A DNA stretch of 52,188 nucleotides from Saprospiraceae bacterium UBA7687 (GCA_002482845.1 DLGT01000067.1:1-52188), one strand, 5' to 3'; shown: positions 1 to 9,521, counted from the first letter of the stretch. Numbers and translations: made by a program. The notes: a model not told the origin generated them from the sequence alone.

Positions 1-4
1 TATC

Positions 5-64
5 AAGGGCTGCTCCCCTTCAACTGCCAAGTTATAAATTATTCGTTTATCTTGGGCCCTTTTT
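5..64 (+). terminator. Terminator-like branched hairpin at window edge
   Basis: Hairpin CCAAG-tt-ATAAA / TTTAT-CTTGG (27-38 with 46-55) is enclosed by an outer AAGGGC/GCCCTT pairing (5-10 with 56-61) and runs into five T residues. This looks like the 3' end of a transcript that enters from the left. Its source gene lies outside the window, so it could also be the tail of a structured RNA. Confidence 0.4.
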
Positions 65-145
65 AATTAAAATGCAAACATATAAGGGTCAGGGTATAAA
101 ACGGTTGATTATCATTAGATTTGTGTTTTCAGAGTAGACACAAAA

Positions 146-907
146 TTAAAAAACAAAACTGATTTCTCTAAATCCAAAAACCTGTAGACGATCATCTTCT
201 AATTCGATCTTTAGTCGACCTTGTGTGTCTATCCCAATGATTTTACCTTTAAAAATATGGTCTTTATCGTCTCTGAAAACTGCCCATTCATCTTTTCTAT
301 ACAAATGACTAAGATATGTGTCTAACAAAGCAACAAATTGCCCGTTTTTCAGCTTCAGATAATAAAACTCCAACCGTGATGACAACAATGCCAGTAATTC
401 TTGGATATCATATACAGTATCTGTCAAAAGAGATAAAGAAGTTGGGTTTGGAATATCAATCGGAAAAATCGACTGATTTACGTTTAAGCCAATACCAATG
501 ATGGTACTTTTAATGTTTGTTTCTCTCAGCGTATTTTGAACCAAAATACCCGCAATTTTTCTATCATCTACATAAATATCGTTTGGCCATTTGATTTTAA
601 CCGAGGGAACATAGGCAGCTAATACATCTTTTACAGCTAGCCCACTTATGATATTTAAATAGAATTGGTCATGTACTTGTAGTGAAGTAGGATAAAAAAT
701 ATAGGAAACTAATATGTTTTTTGATGCCTCTGAATGCCAATATCTGCCAATTTGTCCTTTCCCACCTGTCTGATAGTCAGCTAATACGCAAGTTCCTTCG
801 CTTGGATTGGTTTTTGCTACTACATCTATAGCATAAGTATTGGTAGATTCTGTTTCTGTTAAATGTATTATTTTTTTTCCAGTAAACAAGGCATCCGGTA
901 TATTCAT
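146..907 (-). CDS. birA: Biotin--[acetyl-CoA-carboxylase] ligase
   Basis: Attaches biotin to the biotin carboxyl carrier protein by way of biotinyl-AMP, in the cytoplasm. Visible family marks are the biotin/ATP loop GGKGQIGR (degenerate GRGRxGR), the KWPNDIYV segment and KIAGILVQ. The N-terminal HTH of E. coli BirA is absent, so this is the monofunctional, non-repressor class. The frame is open to 946, but MNIPDALF at 907 is preferred: the 13 extra codons run back over the promoter of the divergent rsfS gene. The C-terminal small domain (about 45 residues) is present, so the gene looks complete at about 253 residues. Confidence 0.93.
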   Translation of the reverse strand: MNIPDALFTGKKIIHLTETESTNTYAIDVVAKTNPSEGTCVLADYQTGGKGQIGRYWHSEASKNILVSYIFYPTSLQVHDQFYLNIISGLAVKDVLAAYVPSVKIKWPNDIYVDDRKIAGILVQNTLRETNIKSTIIGIGLNVNQSIFPIDIPNPTSLSLLTDTVYDIQELLALLSSRLEFYYLKLKNGQFVALLDTYLSHLYRKDEWAVFRDDKDHIFKGKIIGIDTQGRLKIELEDDRLQVFGFREISFVF

Positions 908-920
908 AAATATGTTTTTA

Positions 921-928
921 TATCTTTG
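921..928 (+). promoter_or_regulatory. Promoter -7 element for rsfS-ftsH
   Basis: TATCTTTG matches the Bacteroidota consensus TAnnTTTG. It lies 29 bp before the TTG proposed as rsfS start and between the two divergent genes. No convincing -33 element is seen. Confidence 0.5.
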
Positions 929-956
929 TGGTGTAATTATAAACAAAATATTAATA

Positions 957-1343
957 TTGGCAAAAAAATCAATTGCAGTTGTTGCAAATAAGAACGAAGA
1001 ATCGATGAATCATCTTATCATCGATGCAATCCAAGATATCAAAGGTAAAAATATTGTAAAACTAGATCTCAGATCTTTAGATGACGCCCCAGCCGACTTT
1101 TTTATCATATGTGAAGGTGATTCATCTACACAAGTCAAGGCTATCTCTGATAATATAGGCAGAAAATTGAAAGAAAAACTAGGTATGCGCCCCAACCATA
1201 CAGAAGGAATGGAAGGTGCAAAATGGATTCTAGTGGATTATTTTGATACAGTGGTGCATGTTTTCTATCCAGAAACTCGTCAATTTTACGAAATAGAAGA
1301 ATTATGGGGTGATGCAGCTATCACACAGTACGAAAATATATGA
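957..1343 (+). CDS. rsfS: Ribosome silencing factor RsfS
   Basis: RsfS (Iojap/YbeB family) binds ribosomal protein uL14 and blocks joining of the subunits when nutrients run out. The core reads KGKNIVKLDLR, then DFFIICEGDSSTQVKAI, then WILVDYFDTVVHVF, all typical. The first ATG in the core is at 1005, which leaves only four residues before the conserved helix. A TTG at 957 (reading MAKKSIAVV) gives about 128 residues, closer to the usual length, and follows the TATCTTTG element at a suitable distance, so it is preferred. The frame upstream to 840 runs through the promoter and into birA and is not coding. ftsH follows after 60 bp, probably in the same operon. Confidence 0.88.
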   Translation: MAKKSIAVVANKNEESMNHLIIDAIQDIKGKNIVKLDLRSLDDAPADFFIICEGDSSTQVKAISDNIGRKLKEKLGMRPNHTEGMEGAKWILVDYFDTVVHVFYPETRQFYEIEELWGDAAITQYENI

Positions 1344-1403
1344 TTACTTCGGAACTACTTTGACAATCTGCTGTTTAAATAAAATTAAAAAGTAAACAAC
1401 CTA

Positions 1404-3347
1404 ATGGATAATAATCAGGAAAATAATACACCAGATAATAAACCTAGCCCAAATAAGTTTAACGTTAATTCATATTGGATTTACGGAATACTTATTTTAG
1501 GTATTCTGGCTGCAAACTTCTATGTTTCCTACAATTCACAAGTAGAAAATATAGATTACAATACATTCGAAGCCAAGGCAAGAGGTGGTGAAATAGAAAA
1601 AATAGACATCATCAACAAAGAAATTGTCAATATCTATCTAACCAAGACAGCCATTGACGCTAAATATCCGAAATTGAAGGATAGTCAGATGTATGGTTAC
1701 ACACCACATTTCACATTGAGAATCGGTGATTTAGGGAATTTTGAGAAAAACCTTCAAACATTGAGAACTGAAGGCCATACCATCAAATATACGCTTAAGC
1801 AAGAGACCAATTATCTTGGACAGGCCATTAGTTGGTTATTTCCATTCATACTATTGATCGGAATTTGGCTTTTTATCATGAAGCGTGTCAGTGGTGGTGC
1901 AGGTGGACCGGGTGGACAAATATTTAATATTGGCAAATCCAAAGCAACTCTTTTCGACCAAAATGCTAAAGTTAATGTCACATTTGCTGATGTAGCTGGT
2001 CTTAATGAAGCAAAAGTAGAAGTGATGGAAGTCGTCGATTTCCTTAAAAATCCCAAAAAATATACTTCTCTAGGTGGTAAAATACCAAAAGGTGTGCTAC
2101 TAGTAGGCCCTCCAGGTACAGGTAAAACATTACTAGCCAAAGCAGTAGCAGGTGAGGCAGGTGTGCCGTTTTTCTCTATTTCTGGTTCAGATTTCGTAGA
2201 GATGTTTGTGGGTGTAGGTGCATCGAGAGTAAGAGATTTATTCAAACAAGCAAGAGAAAAAGCACCTTGTATCGTTTTTATTGATGAAATAGACGCTATA
2301 GGTAGAGCTAGAGGTCGTAATGCCATCCAAGGCGGAAATGACGAAAGAGAAAACACACTCAACCAGTTATTGGTAGAAATGGATGGCTTTAGCACAGACA
2401 AAGGTGTGATCATGATGGCAGCAACCAATAGACCTGATATCTTAGATGCTGCCTTACTTAGACCAGGAAGATTTGACAGACAAATAGGTATTGATCCACC
2501 TGACATCATAGGTAGAGAAGAGATATTCAAAGTTCATTTACGATCCATTAAGGTTTCTGCAGAAGTAAATCCTATGGTATTGTCTGAAATGACGCCAGGT
2601 TTTGCAGGTGCAGATATTGCCAATATATGTAACGAGGCAGCTTTGATAGCGGCTAGAAGAAACAAAACAGAAGTAGATCTCGATGACTTTAATTATGCTT
2701 TAGATAGATTAATAGGTGGATTAGAGAAGAAAAACAAACTCATCTCTCCTGCCGAAAAAGAAATCATCGCATATCACGAAGCTGGTCACGCTATCTGTGG
2801 ATGGTTTCTAGAACATGCAAGTCCCTTAGTAAAAGTTACAATCGTACCACGTGGTATGGGAACTCTAGGATATGCACAATACCTACCAAAAGAAGAATAT
2901 ATCATCCGTACAGAGCAATTGCTTGATAGAATGTGTATGACACTTGGTGGTAGGGCAGCAGAAAAAATAGTATTCGACAAGATCTCTACAGGTGCACAAA
3001 ACGACCTTGATCAGGTAACAAAAATGGCGTATGGCATGGTTACTGTTTATGGTATGAATAAAAATGTAGGTAATGTGTCATTCTATGCAATGTCTCAAGA
3101 CCAGTTTAATAAACCATACTCTAATGAAACAGCGCGTCTGATAGATGATGAAGTGAGAATACTGATCGAAGCACAATATCAAAGAGCTCAAGATCTCCTT
3201 ACGGAAAAAAGACACGAACTCAATCAGCTAGCGGCTACATTACTCGAAAAAGAAGTGTTGTTGAAATCAGATGTGGAAAGATTGATAGGTGCAAGACCAG
3301 TACCTGAAGATGCATTAGCAATAATAAATAGAGAAACTACCATGTAG
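1404..3347 (+). CDS. ftsH: ATP-dependent zinc metalloprotease FtsH
   Basis: Membrane-anchored AAA+ protease that degrades misfolded membrane proteins and short-lived regulators. Membrane segments are at about residues 25-43 and 142-159 with a periplasmic domain between them. The AAA domain shows Walker A GPPGTGKT (235-242), Walker B VFIDE (291-295) and the second region of homology ending at RPGRFDR. The zinc site is HEAGH (458-462), with a GAQNDLDQ segment supplying the third ligand. At 647 residues it has the normal length. A strong hairpin terminator follows 22 bp after the stop. Confidence 0.97.
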   Translation: MDNNQENNTPDNKPSPNKFNVNSYWIYGILILGILAANFYVSYNSQVENIDYNTFEAKARGGEIEKIDIINKEIVNIYLTKTAIDAKYPKLKDSQMYGYTPHFTLRIGDLGNFEKNLQTLRTEGHTIKYTLKQETNYLGQAISWLFPFILLIGIWLFIMKRVSGGAGGPGGQIFNIGKSKATLFDQNAKVNVTFADVAGLNEAKVEVMEVVDFLKNPKKYTSLGGKIPKGVLLVGPPGTGKTLLAKAVAGEAGVPFFSISGSDFVEMFVGVGASRVRDLFKQAREKAPCIVFIDEIDAIGRARGRNAIQGGNDERENTLNQLLVEMDGFSTDKGVIMMAATNRPDILDAALLRPGRFDRQIGIDPPDIIGREEIFKVHLRSIKVSAEVNPMVLSEMTPGFAGADIANICNEAALIAARRNKTEVDLDDFNYALDRLIGGLEKKNKLISPAEKEIIAYHEAGHAICGWFLEHASPLVKVTIVPRGMGTLGYAQYLPKEEYIIRTEQLLDRMCMTLGGRAAEKIVFDKISTGAQNDLDQVTKMAYGMVTVYGMNKNVGNVSFYAMSQDQFNKPYSNETARLIDDEVRILIEAQYQRAQDLLTEKRHELNQLAATLLEKEVLLKSDVERLIGARPVPEDALAIINRETTM

Positions 3348-3369
3348 AATTTCTGGAAATAATAAAGAT

Positions 3370-3407
3370 AAAGGGCAAGAGTGGATTCACTTTTGCCCTT
3401 TTTGTTT
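3370..3407 (+). terminator. Rho-independent terminator of ftsH
   Basis: A 14-bp stem (3370-3383 with 3388-3401, one G-T wobble), loop GATT, followed by a T-rich run. It sits just after the ftsH stop codon. Confidence 0.85.
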
Positions 3408-3757
3408 TATTCAAATTTAAATTATTTGAGTCCATTCCAAAAACACAAATTGATTGATAATCAACTGTTTATCACACTTACCCATAAAGTAAAACGTTTG
3501 ATTATCAATGTAGTAGAAATCCATATTTTTCATTTTATAGAACTAAGGACTTTTTGGAGTAGACTTATTACTTTATTTTCTCACAAAAAAAATGCCACAG
3601 AAGATTCCATGACAATTCAAAACGTATAACAAACTTTAGCAAAGAAAAAGTCAGATTCTGAAGTAGTTATCATCCTTGTTTCGGTCTAACAATCAGATTA
3701 AATAACAAAGAATTAATATTACTAGCTTTAAATTTTAGATACACCAATAGTTTTACC
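3408..3757. other. Intergenic, no gene recognised
   Basis: AT-rich stretch of about 350 bp between the ftsH terminator and the candidate small RNA. An 82-codon frame at 3381-3629 starts inside the terminator stem and has no recognisable protein character, so I do not call it. Confidence 0.6.
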
Positions 3758-3840
3758 TACCTTTGCACTTCCAAATTTAGGGAGCAAGTAATTGTTGCCC
3801 GAATTTCCCTCAAAAACTCCAATATTTTTGAGGGTTTTTT
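3758..3840 (+). ncRNA. Candidate small RNA, about 70 nt
   Basis: A near-ideal -7 element TACCTTTG (3758-3765) is followed within 10 bp by an imperfect hairpin: AAATT 3773-3777 with AATTT 3802-3806, GGG 3780-3782 with CCC 3798-3800, and inner CAA/TTG. Next comes a perfect 10-bp stem with an 8-nt loop (3807-3816 with 3825-3834) and six T residues. The unit is complete: promoter, folded body and terminator. No reading frame of useful size fits inside. The T-run exists only on the + strand, so the terminator does not serve the convergent amtB gene, whose stop codon it touches. The -33 region is weak. I do not recognise the family. Confidence 0.55.
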
Positions 3841-5092
3841 ATTTAGCGACAGCCATAGCAAAGTTACCCCTATCTATATTCTGATAAGCTCCCATCTCAT
3901 GTTCAGTAATATCTAAACCACGTCGTTCCATATCTTCTGTGACTCTTAGACCAACTGCCTTTTTAATGATATATAAAACCACAAAAGCAAAAGTGAACGT
4001 AAAAGCACCGATAATTACTACTCCTATAAGCTGTGTAAAGAATTTACCACTGCCAAAAATCCCTACTGCCAGTGTACCCCAAATACCACAAACTAAGTGA
4101 ACAGAGGTAGCACCAACGGGATCGTCAAGCTTCAATTTGTCAAAAAGTACGACAGAAAATGGAATTATCGCACCAGCTATGGCGCCTACGATAATGGCAC
4201 TACCCGGAGTAAAACTATCAGCCCCTGCTGTGATACCTACTAGTCCTCCCAAAATCCCATTGAGCACCATCGAGTGATCTAAAGATTTGAATCTCCAATA
4301 AGAAACCATAAAAGTGGTCAACGCCCCTGATGCCGCACCTAAACATGTCGTCACAAAAACTAGTGCCACAGCACCTGGGTCTGCAGATAAAACTGATCCT
4401 CCATTAAATCCAAACCACCCAAACCACAATAAAAATACACCTATGGTAGCCAATGGCATATTATGACCTGGAATGGGTCTTACACCTTTTTCAGTATATT
4501 TACCTGACCTAGCACCCAACAAGATGATCGCAGCCAGTGCGCCCCATCCGCCTACACTATGTACCAAGGCAGAACCAGCAAAATCAACAAAACCTAACTC
4601 ATTTAGCCATCCACCGCCCCATTTCCACATACCTGTGATCGGATAGCAAATAGACACAAATAAAAAAACGAATACCAAAAATGGCATCAACTTTATCCTT
4701 TCTGCGACTGCACCAGAGACAATCGAAGCACAAGTGGCAGCAAACATTGCTTGAAATATAAAATCGGTATAATAAGCATATTTTCCATCAGCGTATTCAG
4801 ACAATCCAGCAGTACCATCAGGCAAATTGAGTCCAAAACCAGAAAATCCGATGATTCCTCCTGCATATTCAGCTCCAGGGTACATTAAGTTAAATCCAGA
4901 TACGTAGTATGTCAATAATCCAATGCAAAGGATAATGACGTTCTTAAACAAGATATTGACTGTATTTTTTTGTTGGACCAATCCCGCTTCTAATGTAGCA
5001 AAACCAAGATGCATGATAAAAACCATCATCGTGGCAATAAGAATCCACAAATTATTAATTGTAAATGTTACTTCTGTCATATTGTAAGCCAA
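3839..5092 (-). CDS. amtB: Ammonium transporter (Amt/MEP/Rh family)
   Basis: Inner-membrane ammonium channel/transporter. The protein is 417 residues long with about 11 hydrophobic segments. It carries the pore histidine regions GSALVHSVGGWGAL and SVHLVCGIWGT and the family segment WFGFNGGS. It lies 12 bp downstream of the P-II gene, the usual glnK-amtB order in which the P-II protein plugs the transporter when nitrogen is plentiful. The gene has no minus-strand terminator of its own; the hairpin at its end is oriented the other way. Confidence 0.95.
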   Translation of the reverse strand: MAYNMTEVTFTINNLWILIATMMVFIMHLGFATLEAGLVQQKNTVNILFKNVIILCIGLLTYYVSGFNLMYPGAEYAGGIIGFSGFGLNLPDGTAGLSEYADGKYAYYTDFIFQAMFAATCASIVSGAVAERIKLMPFLVFVFLFVSICYPITGMWKWGGGWLNELGFVDFAGSALVHSVGGWGALAAIILLGARSGKYTEKGVRPIPGHNMPLATIGVFLLWFGWFGFNGGSVLSADPGAVALVFVTTCLGAASGALTTFMVSYWRFKSLDHSMVLNGILGGLVGITAGADSFTPGSAIIVGAIAGAIIPFSVVLFDKLKLDDPVGATSVHLVCGIWGTLAVGIFGSGKFFTQLIGVVIIGAFTFTFAFVVLYIIKKAVGLRVTEDMERRGLDITEHEMGAYQNIDRGNFAMAVAK

Positions 5093-5104
5093 GGTTTTAA
5101 TGAT

Positions 5105-5443
5105 TTAAAGCGCAGATTCATTGATGCTGCCAGTTCGGATAGAAATAATTTCTTCCACATGAGTGATGATGATTTTTCCATCGCCAATCTCACCAGTATG
5201 AGCCGCTTGTCGAATAGTATCTGCGACCTTTTTAGCATTTTGATCTTCTACAATTATTTCGATTTTCATTCTAGCAATATATCCAATATCATATTCTACC
5301 CCTCGATAAACGACGTGCTCTGATAGTTGCTTACCATAACCTTTGACTTCAAAAAATGTAAAGAAATTGGCTCCTGTTTTACTAAGTTCGCTTTTTACGG
5401 ATTCAAATTTTGATGATCTGATAATGGCTTCTATCTTCTTCAT
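5105..5443 (-). CDS. glnK: Nitrogen regulatory protein P-II
   Basis: Trimeric sensor of ATP/ADP and 2-oxoglutarate that controls AmtB. The 112-residue protein keeps Tyr46 and Tyr51 of the T-loop (VVYRGVEY), the latter being the uridylylation site in enterobacteria, and the B-loop TGEIGDGKI. The linkage to amtB favours the name glnK over glnB. The T-loop stretch KGYGKQLSEH differs from the proteobacterial one. Whether it is uridylylated here cannot be told from this window. Confidence 0.93.
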   Translation of the reverse strand: MKKIEAIIRSSKFESVKSELSKTGANFFTFFEVKGYGKQLSEHVVYRGVEYDIGYIARMKIEIIVEDQNAKKVADTIRQAAHTGEIGDGKIIITHVEEIISIRTGSINESAL

Positions 5444-5484
5444 CTACTTTATTTGCTTTAGTTGGAATGAAATGGTTATCAATG

Positions 5485-5492
5485 CAAATGTA
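5485..5492 (-). promoter_or_regulatory. Promoter -7 element for glnK-amtB
   Basis: TACATTTG on the minus strand, 41 bp before the glnK start codon. No sigma-54 type GG/GC pair was seen nearby. Confidence 0.45.
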
Positions 5493-5811
5493 TAATTTAC
5501 TAAAGCTCTTGTTTTCAGTAATTTTCAAGATTATGTTTCAGGAAAATGCTGAATACTTAAGCTATGACATTGATAAACAAGCTTCTAAAGTGATTTTTAA
5601 TGTTGTTTTCAAAATCATAGTTTTAATATAAGAATGTAAATATTTTATTCATACCCCTATAAATAAACAGGTCTATCTATAATATTTTATACTTTTATAG
5701 CTATTACCCCTACTTATTTCAATAGAAATCAAAATAATTAAATAAAAATATAAAAAATGAAATAAATTTGTTTTCATTAAAAACTGTAGCATCGTAGAAC
5801 TTAACAAATAT
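5493..5811. other. Intergenic, nothing recognised
   Basis: Very AT-rich, about 320 bp between the glnK promoter and the terminator of the peptidase gene. I see no open frame with protein character on either strand and no clear repeat. Confidence 0.6.
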
Positions 5812-5848
5812 AAAAACAGGATTGGCTCTATTTAAAAAACCAATCCTG
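5812..5848 (-). terminator. Terminator of the oligopeptidase gene
   Basis: Perfect 9-bp stem CAGGATTGG/CCAATCCTG (5817-5825 with 5840-5848). Read on the minus strand it is followed by TTTTTATATTT. It lies 15 bp after the stop codon. Confidence 0.8.
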
Positions 5849-5863
5849 CTTCAATTAAAAATA

Positions 5864-8071
5864 TTATTCTTCACCAAGACCTGCTAGATCCAAAAGGAAG
5901 GCATATTCCATGGCTGTTTCCTTAAGTTTTTTAAATCTACCAGATGCGCCTCCGTGTCCTGTCTCCATGTTGCAATACATAAGCAGTGGATTTTTGTCGG
6001 TTTTCATTTCTCTTAATTTTGCTACCCATTTGGCAGGTTCCCAATATTGAACTTGTGAATCCCAATATCCTGTCGTCACCAAAGTAGCGGGATAAGCTTG
6101 AGCGGTCACATTATCATATGGTGAATAAGATTTCATATATTCGTAGTAGGCTTTGTCTTTCGGATTTCCCCACTCATCAAATTCTCCTGTGGTCAATGGA
6201 ATACTCTCGTCAAGCATCGTACTCACCACATCCACAAATGGCACTGCAGCTATCACGCCACGCCATATTTGTGGTTTCATGTTCATGACTGCACCCATAA
6301 GCAATCCACCTGCGCTACCACCTTGCGCAAATAATTTGTCACTTGCTGCATAACCTTCTTTGATCAGATAGTCACCACAATCTATAAAATCTGTAAATGT
6401 ATTTTTCTTTTTCAGGTATTTACCATCTTCATACCATTGTCTTCCCATCTCTTGTCCTCCTCTGATATGAGCAATTGCAAAACCAAAGCCTCTATCCAAA
6501 AGACTCAATCGAGAAGATGAAAAATAAGGGTCCATACTATATCCATATGAGCCATATGCATACAACAAAACAGGTCTTGTGCCATCTTTTTTGAATCCTT
6601 TTTTGTACACGATCGATAGTGGAACCATAGTACCATCCGCTGCTTTGACCATCTTCCTTTCTGATACATAATTTGATGCATCAAAATTACCTATGACTTC
6701 TTGCTGCTTAAGCAAAGTAAGTTTTTTGGTCTTGACATTGTAGTCGTAAGTACTATTTGGTGTGGTTAGTGATGTGTAATCCAACCTTAAAAGATCTGTT
6801 TCAAAATCAGGATTTATGCCAGTATAAGTGGTAAATGACTCTTCACCGAAAGCGACATAATGTTCATCCTTTCCATCCCAAGGACGGATTCTAAGTTGTG
6901 TGATACCTTCTTTACGCTCAGAAATCACCATATGATCCTTAAAAATATCGATACCGTCAATAAATATGTTTTTATCATAAGGCATAAGGTCTTTCCAATT
7001 TTCTTTGGTCGTCGCTGTCACAGGAGTTACCATGATTTTGAAGTTCAAAGCGCTATCCTTATTCGTGTGGATATACCAATTATCCGCATAATGATCTATA
7101 CTGAACTCAAGATTTCGCTCTCTTGGTTGGAACATTCTGAACTGACCTGTCGGATTGTCTGCTTCTAGGATTTGATATTCATTGGATAGTGTTGAGCCTG
7201 ACGTAATTACTAGATATTTTTTTGATTTGGTCTTATAAATATAGGTACCAAATGTCTCATCTTTTTCATGAAAAATAAGTTTATCGTCTTTAGCAGGCGT
7301 GCCCAAAGTGTGTCTGAATATTTTGTAAGAACGTAGCGCAGCATCTTGTTTAGAGTAGAAGATGGTTTTATTATCATTGCCCCAAGTCACTCCACCGGAT
7401 GTATTAGGTATGACATCTTCTAGATTTTTGCCTGATACCAGATCTTTAAATCTTAGGGTATATTGTCTCCTACTTACTGTATCTTCGCTATATGCTAAAA
7501 TCTTATTATCTGGACTAACAGATCTTGCGCCTACAGCATAATATTCATGACCTACTGCAAGTTCATTTACATTTAGCATGATCTCTTCAGGTGCTTCTAG
7601 GTTGTCCTTTTTTCTTGCGTGAATAGGATATTCTTTGCCTTCTTCAAATCGTGTGATGTAAAAATACCCATTATCTTTGTACGGCACAGACATGTCCGTT
7701 TGTTTAATACGTCCTTTTATTTCTTCGAAAAGCCTATTTTGAAAACTATCTGTATGCGACATCATTTTTTCTCTGTAAGCATTTTCAGCATTGAGATAAT
7801 CTAGCACTTTTTGGGTTTGTGCATCAGGCGTCTTGGCATTTTTCTGATCATCAGAAAGTCTCATCCAAAAATAATTATCCACACGGGTATCACCATGCAT
7901 GACTAAATTTTCTGCTTGCTTCTCGGCTACAGGTGGCACAATATCTGTTTTACTCATAAGTACACTTTCTTTGTAAACAATGTCTGAAGGGACTTCATTT
8001 TCCTTATTTTTGCAGGAATAGGCGGCAAAGGTAATACAAACGAGTGCCAAATAAAAAAGATTTTTAGACAT
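5864..8071 (-). CDS. ptrB: S9A family oligopeptidase B-like lipoprotein
   Basis: Serine peptidase that cuts short peptides, in oligopeptidase B after Lys/Arg. The N-terminus is a lipoprotein signal with lipobox AAYSC (Cys20), so it is placed in the envelope. Residues about 50-450 form the S9 beta-propeller (motif DNYFWMR near its start), followed by the alpha/beta hydrolase domain. The triad can be placed as Ser586 in GGSAGG, Asp671 in TGYWDSQV and His706 in TGHGGASGR. The 735-residue length suits the family. Its own promoter and terminator suggest a single-gene transcript, divergent from the MATE gene. The oligopeptidase B name rests on overall sequence character; a prolyl oligopeptidase is less likely. 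Confidence 0.9.
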   Translation of the reverse strand: MSKNLFYLALVCITFAAYSCKNKENEVPSDIVYKESVLMSKTDIVPPVAEKQAENLVMHGDTRVDNYFWMRLSDDQKNAKTPDAQTQKVLDYLNAENAYREKMMSHTDSFQNRLFEEIKGRIKQTDMSVPYKDNGYFYITRFEEGKEYPIHARKKDNLEAPEEIMLNVNELAVGHEYYAVGARSVSPDNKILAYSEDTVSRRQYTLRFKDLVSGKNLEDVIPNTSGGVTWGNDNKTIFYSKQDAALRSYKIFRHTLGTPAKDDKLIFHEKDETFGTYIYKTKSKKYLVITSGSTLSNEYQILEADNPTGQFRMFQPRERNLEFSIDHYADNWYIHTNKDSALNFKIMVTPVTATTKENWKDLMPYDKNIFIDGIDIFKDHMVISERKEGITQLRIRPWDGKDEHYVAFGEESFTTYTGINPDFETDLLRLDYTSLTTPNSTYDYNVKTKKLTLLKQQEVIGNFDASNYVSERKMVKAADGTMVPLSIVYKKGFKKDGTRPVLLYAYGSYGYSMDPYFSSSRLSLLDRGFGFAIAHIRGGQEMGRQWYEDGKYLKKKNTFTDFIDCGDYLIKEGYAASDKLFAQGGSAGGLLMGAVMNMKPQIWRGVIAAVPFVDVVSTMLDESIPLTTGEFDEWGNPKDKAYYEYMKSYSPYDNVTAQAYPATLVTTGYWDSQVQYWEPAKWVAKLREMKTDKNPLLMYCNMETGHGGASGRFKKLKETAMEYAFLLDLAGLGEE

Positions 8072-8106
8072 ATGATTTTGATTTTCTTGTGATGTAAATA
8101 TTAAGC

Positions 8107-8114
8107 CAAATGTA
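8107..8114 (-). promoter_or_regulatory. Promoter -7 element for the oligopeptidase gene
   Basis: TACATTTG on the minus strand, 35 bp before the start codon at 8071. A -33 box is not clear. Confidence 0.4.
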
Positions 8115-8183
8115 TCTTAATAATTCGATAATTTTTTAAATTTTATACCAAATGATTAAAAAAACTGATATTTTGCGGTCGCA

Positions 8184-9521
8184 ATGAAGTTAAGCACATC
8201 ATATAAGCAAATATTATCCCTTTCGGTCCCGATTATGCTCGGTAGTGCCGCACAAAATATTATTGTACTCAGTGATAATGTATTTTTATACCATTACAAT
8301 GATCTAGACTTTGCTGCTGCTGGTCTAGTAGGTGTTTTCTATTTAATTATTGCTAGTATCGGATATGGTTTTTCTCGGGGTGGTCAGATCATGATAGCGC
8401 GTAGAAATGGCGAACATAATTTCCAAGGCGCAGGTACAGACTTCCAAGCATTGTTCCTATTTGAATTCATGCTATCTGTGATTTTATTCCTGTTTTTACA
8501 ATATGGTAGTAGAAGCGTGTTCGAACTATTCATCAGTAATCCAGATATCCTAGAAAAATCTATGGACTACATTATTCCTAGGAGTTATGGTGTGTTTTTT
8601 AGTTATTTGGGAGTGTCTTTGATTGCTTTTTATACAGGTATCGCACAGACTAGGTTTATCATTTATGACACAATAGTACTGATAATAGTCAACATTGTGC
8701 TTAATTACTTATTGGTATTTGGCGCTTTTGGTATTGAGCCGATGGGGATAGCTGGTGCTGCACTAGCAAGTACACTTGCCGAAGTGGTCGCTTTTGCCGT
8801 ATTCGTAGCTTACATGATTTGGGATAAATCCAATAGAAAATTTGGGTTATTAAACTTCAAAAACCTACAAGCTAGTTCTTTTGGAAATATGTTTAGGATA
8901 TCGTTTCCCATTGTATTCCAATCCATATTAGGTATCGGAGCATGGTTTTTGTTTTTTAGTTTTATTGAGAATATAGGTAGCAAAGAGCTAGAAATCTCTA
9001 ATCTCATGCGGACCATATACTTGATATTGTCCATACCATGTTGGGGATATTCAGCGGGTATTAATACCTTGGTCAGTAATTTTATTGGCAACAAAAAGCG
9101 TCAAGCAGTACTACCACTTATCATAAAAACTACAAAACTGAATCTATTGTCTACAATGCTCATCTCCGTACCTGTGCTTGTATTTCCTGAGTTTTTTCTA
9201 TATCCGCTATTCGGGAGAGAAGATATGACACTCATCCTGGAGACCAAACCATATATGTTGATGCTTTTTGTGATCTTGATGGTATTCGGTACAGGTGGTA
9301 TCTTTATCAATGGATTGATAGGTACAGGTCATACTCAAACTGCACTTAGAATACAGACTATTTTTACAGTTGTGTACATCATTTATTCCTATTTTGTGAT
9401 CAAACATTGGTATTTTGGGCTCAACTGGGCTTGGGCGGCAGAAGTATTCTATTGGGGAGGCATCACGATTATGGCTTGGCTCTATTTGCGGACATCAAAG
9501 TGGCATTTTTTGAAGTTTTAG
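8184..9521 (+). CDS. MATE family efflux transporter
   Basis: Cation-coupled multidrug/toxin exporter of the inner membrane. The 445 residues contain about 12 hydrophobic segments in two similar halves. The N-terminal half begins with VPIMLGSAAQNIIVLSDNVF and the loop SRGGQIMIARRNGE resembles the MATE family. The start ATG at 8184 sits 17 bp after a TATTTTGC sequence, close to the -7 consensus but one base short. Substrate unknown. The stop codon TAG is followed, in the same frame, by a separate coding remnant. Confidence 0.88.
   Translation: MKLSTSYKQILSLSVPIMLGSAAQNIIVLSDNVFLYHYNDLDFAAAGLVGVFYLIIASIGYGFSRGGQIMIARRNGEHNFQGAGTDFQALFLFEFMLSVILFLFLQYGSRSVFELFISNPDILEKSMDYIIPRSYGVFFSYLGVSLIAFYTGIAQTRFIIYDTIVLIIVNIVLNYLLVFGAFGIEPMGIAGAALASTLAEVVAFAVFVAYMIWDKSNRKFGLLNFKNLQASSFGNMFRISFPIVFQSILGIGAWFLFFSFIENIGSKELEISNLMRTIYLILSIPCWGYSAGINTLVSNFIGNKKRQAVLPLIIKTTKLNLLSTMLISVPVLVFPEFFLYPLFGREDMTLILETKPYMLMLFVILMVFGTGGIFINGLIGTGHTQTALRIQTIFTVVYIIYSYFVIKHWYFGLNWAWAAEVFYWGGITIMAWLYLRTSKWHFLKF

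Noticed and set aside
840..956. Upstream extension of rsfS
   Set aside because: It runs across the rsfS promoter element and into birA, and adds residues not expected in RsfS proteins.
1811..2530. 239-codon antisense frame opposite ftsH
   Set aside because: It lies wholly inside the conserved AAA domain of ftsH and its low-complexity Ser/Pro-rich translation is the shadow of the real frame.
3381..3629. 82-codon frame after ftsH
   Set aside because: It begins within the ftsH terminator stem and shows no protein family character or promoter of its own.
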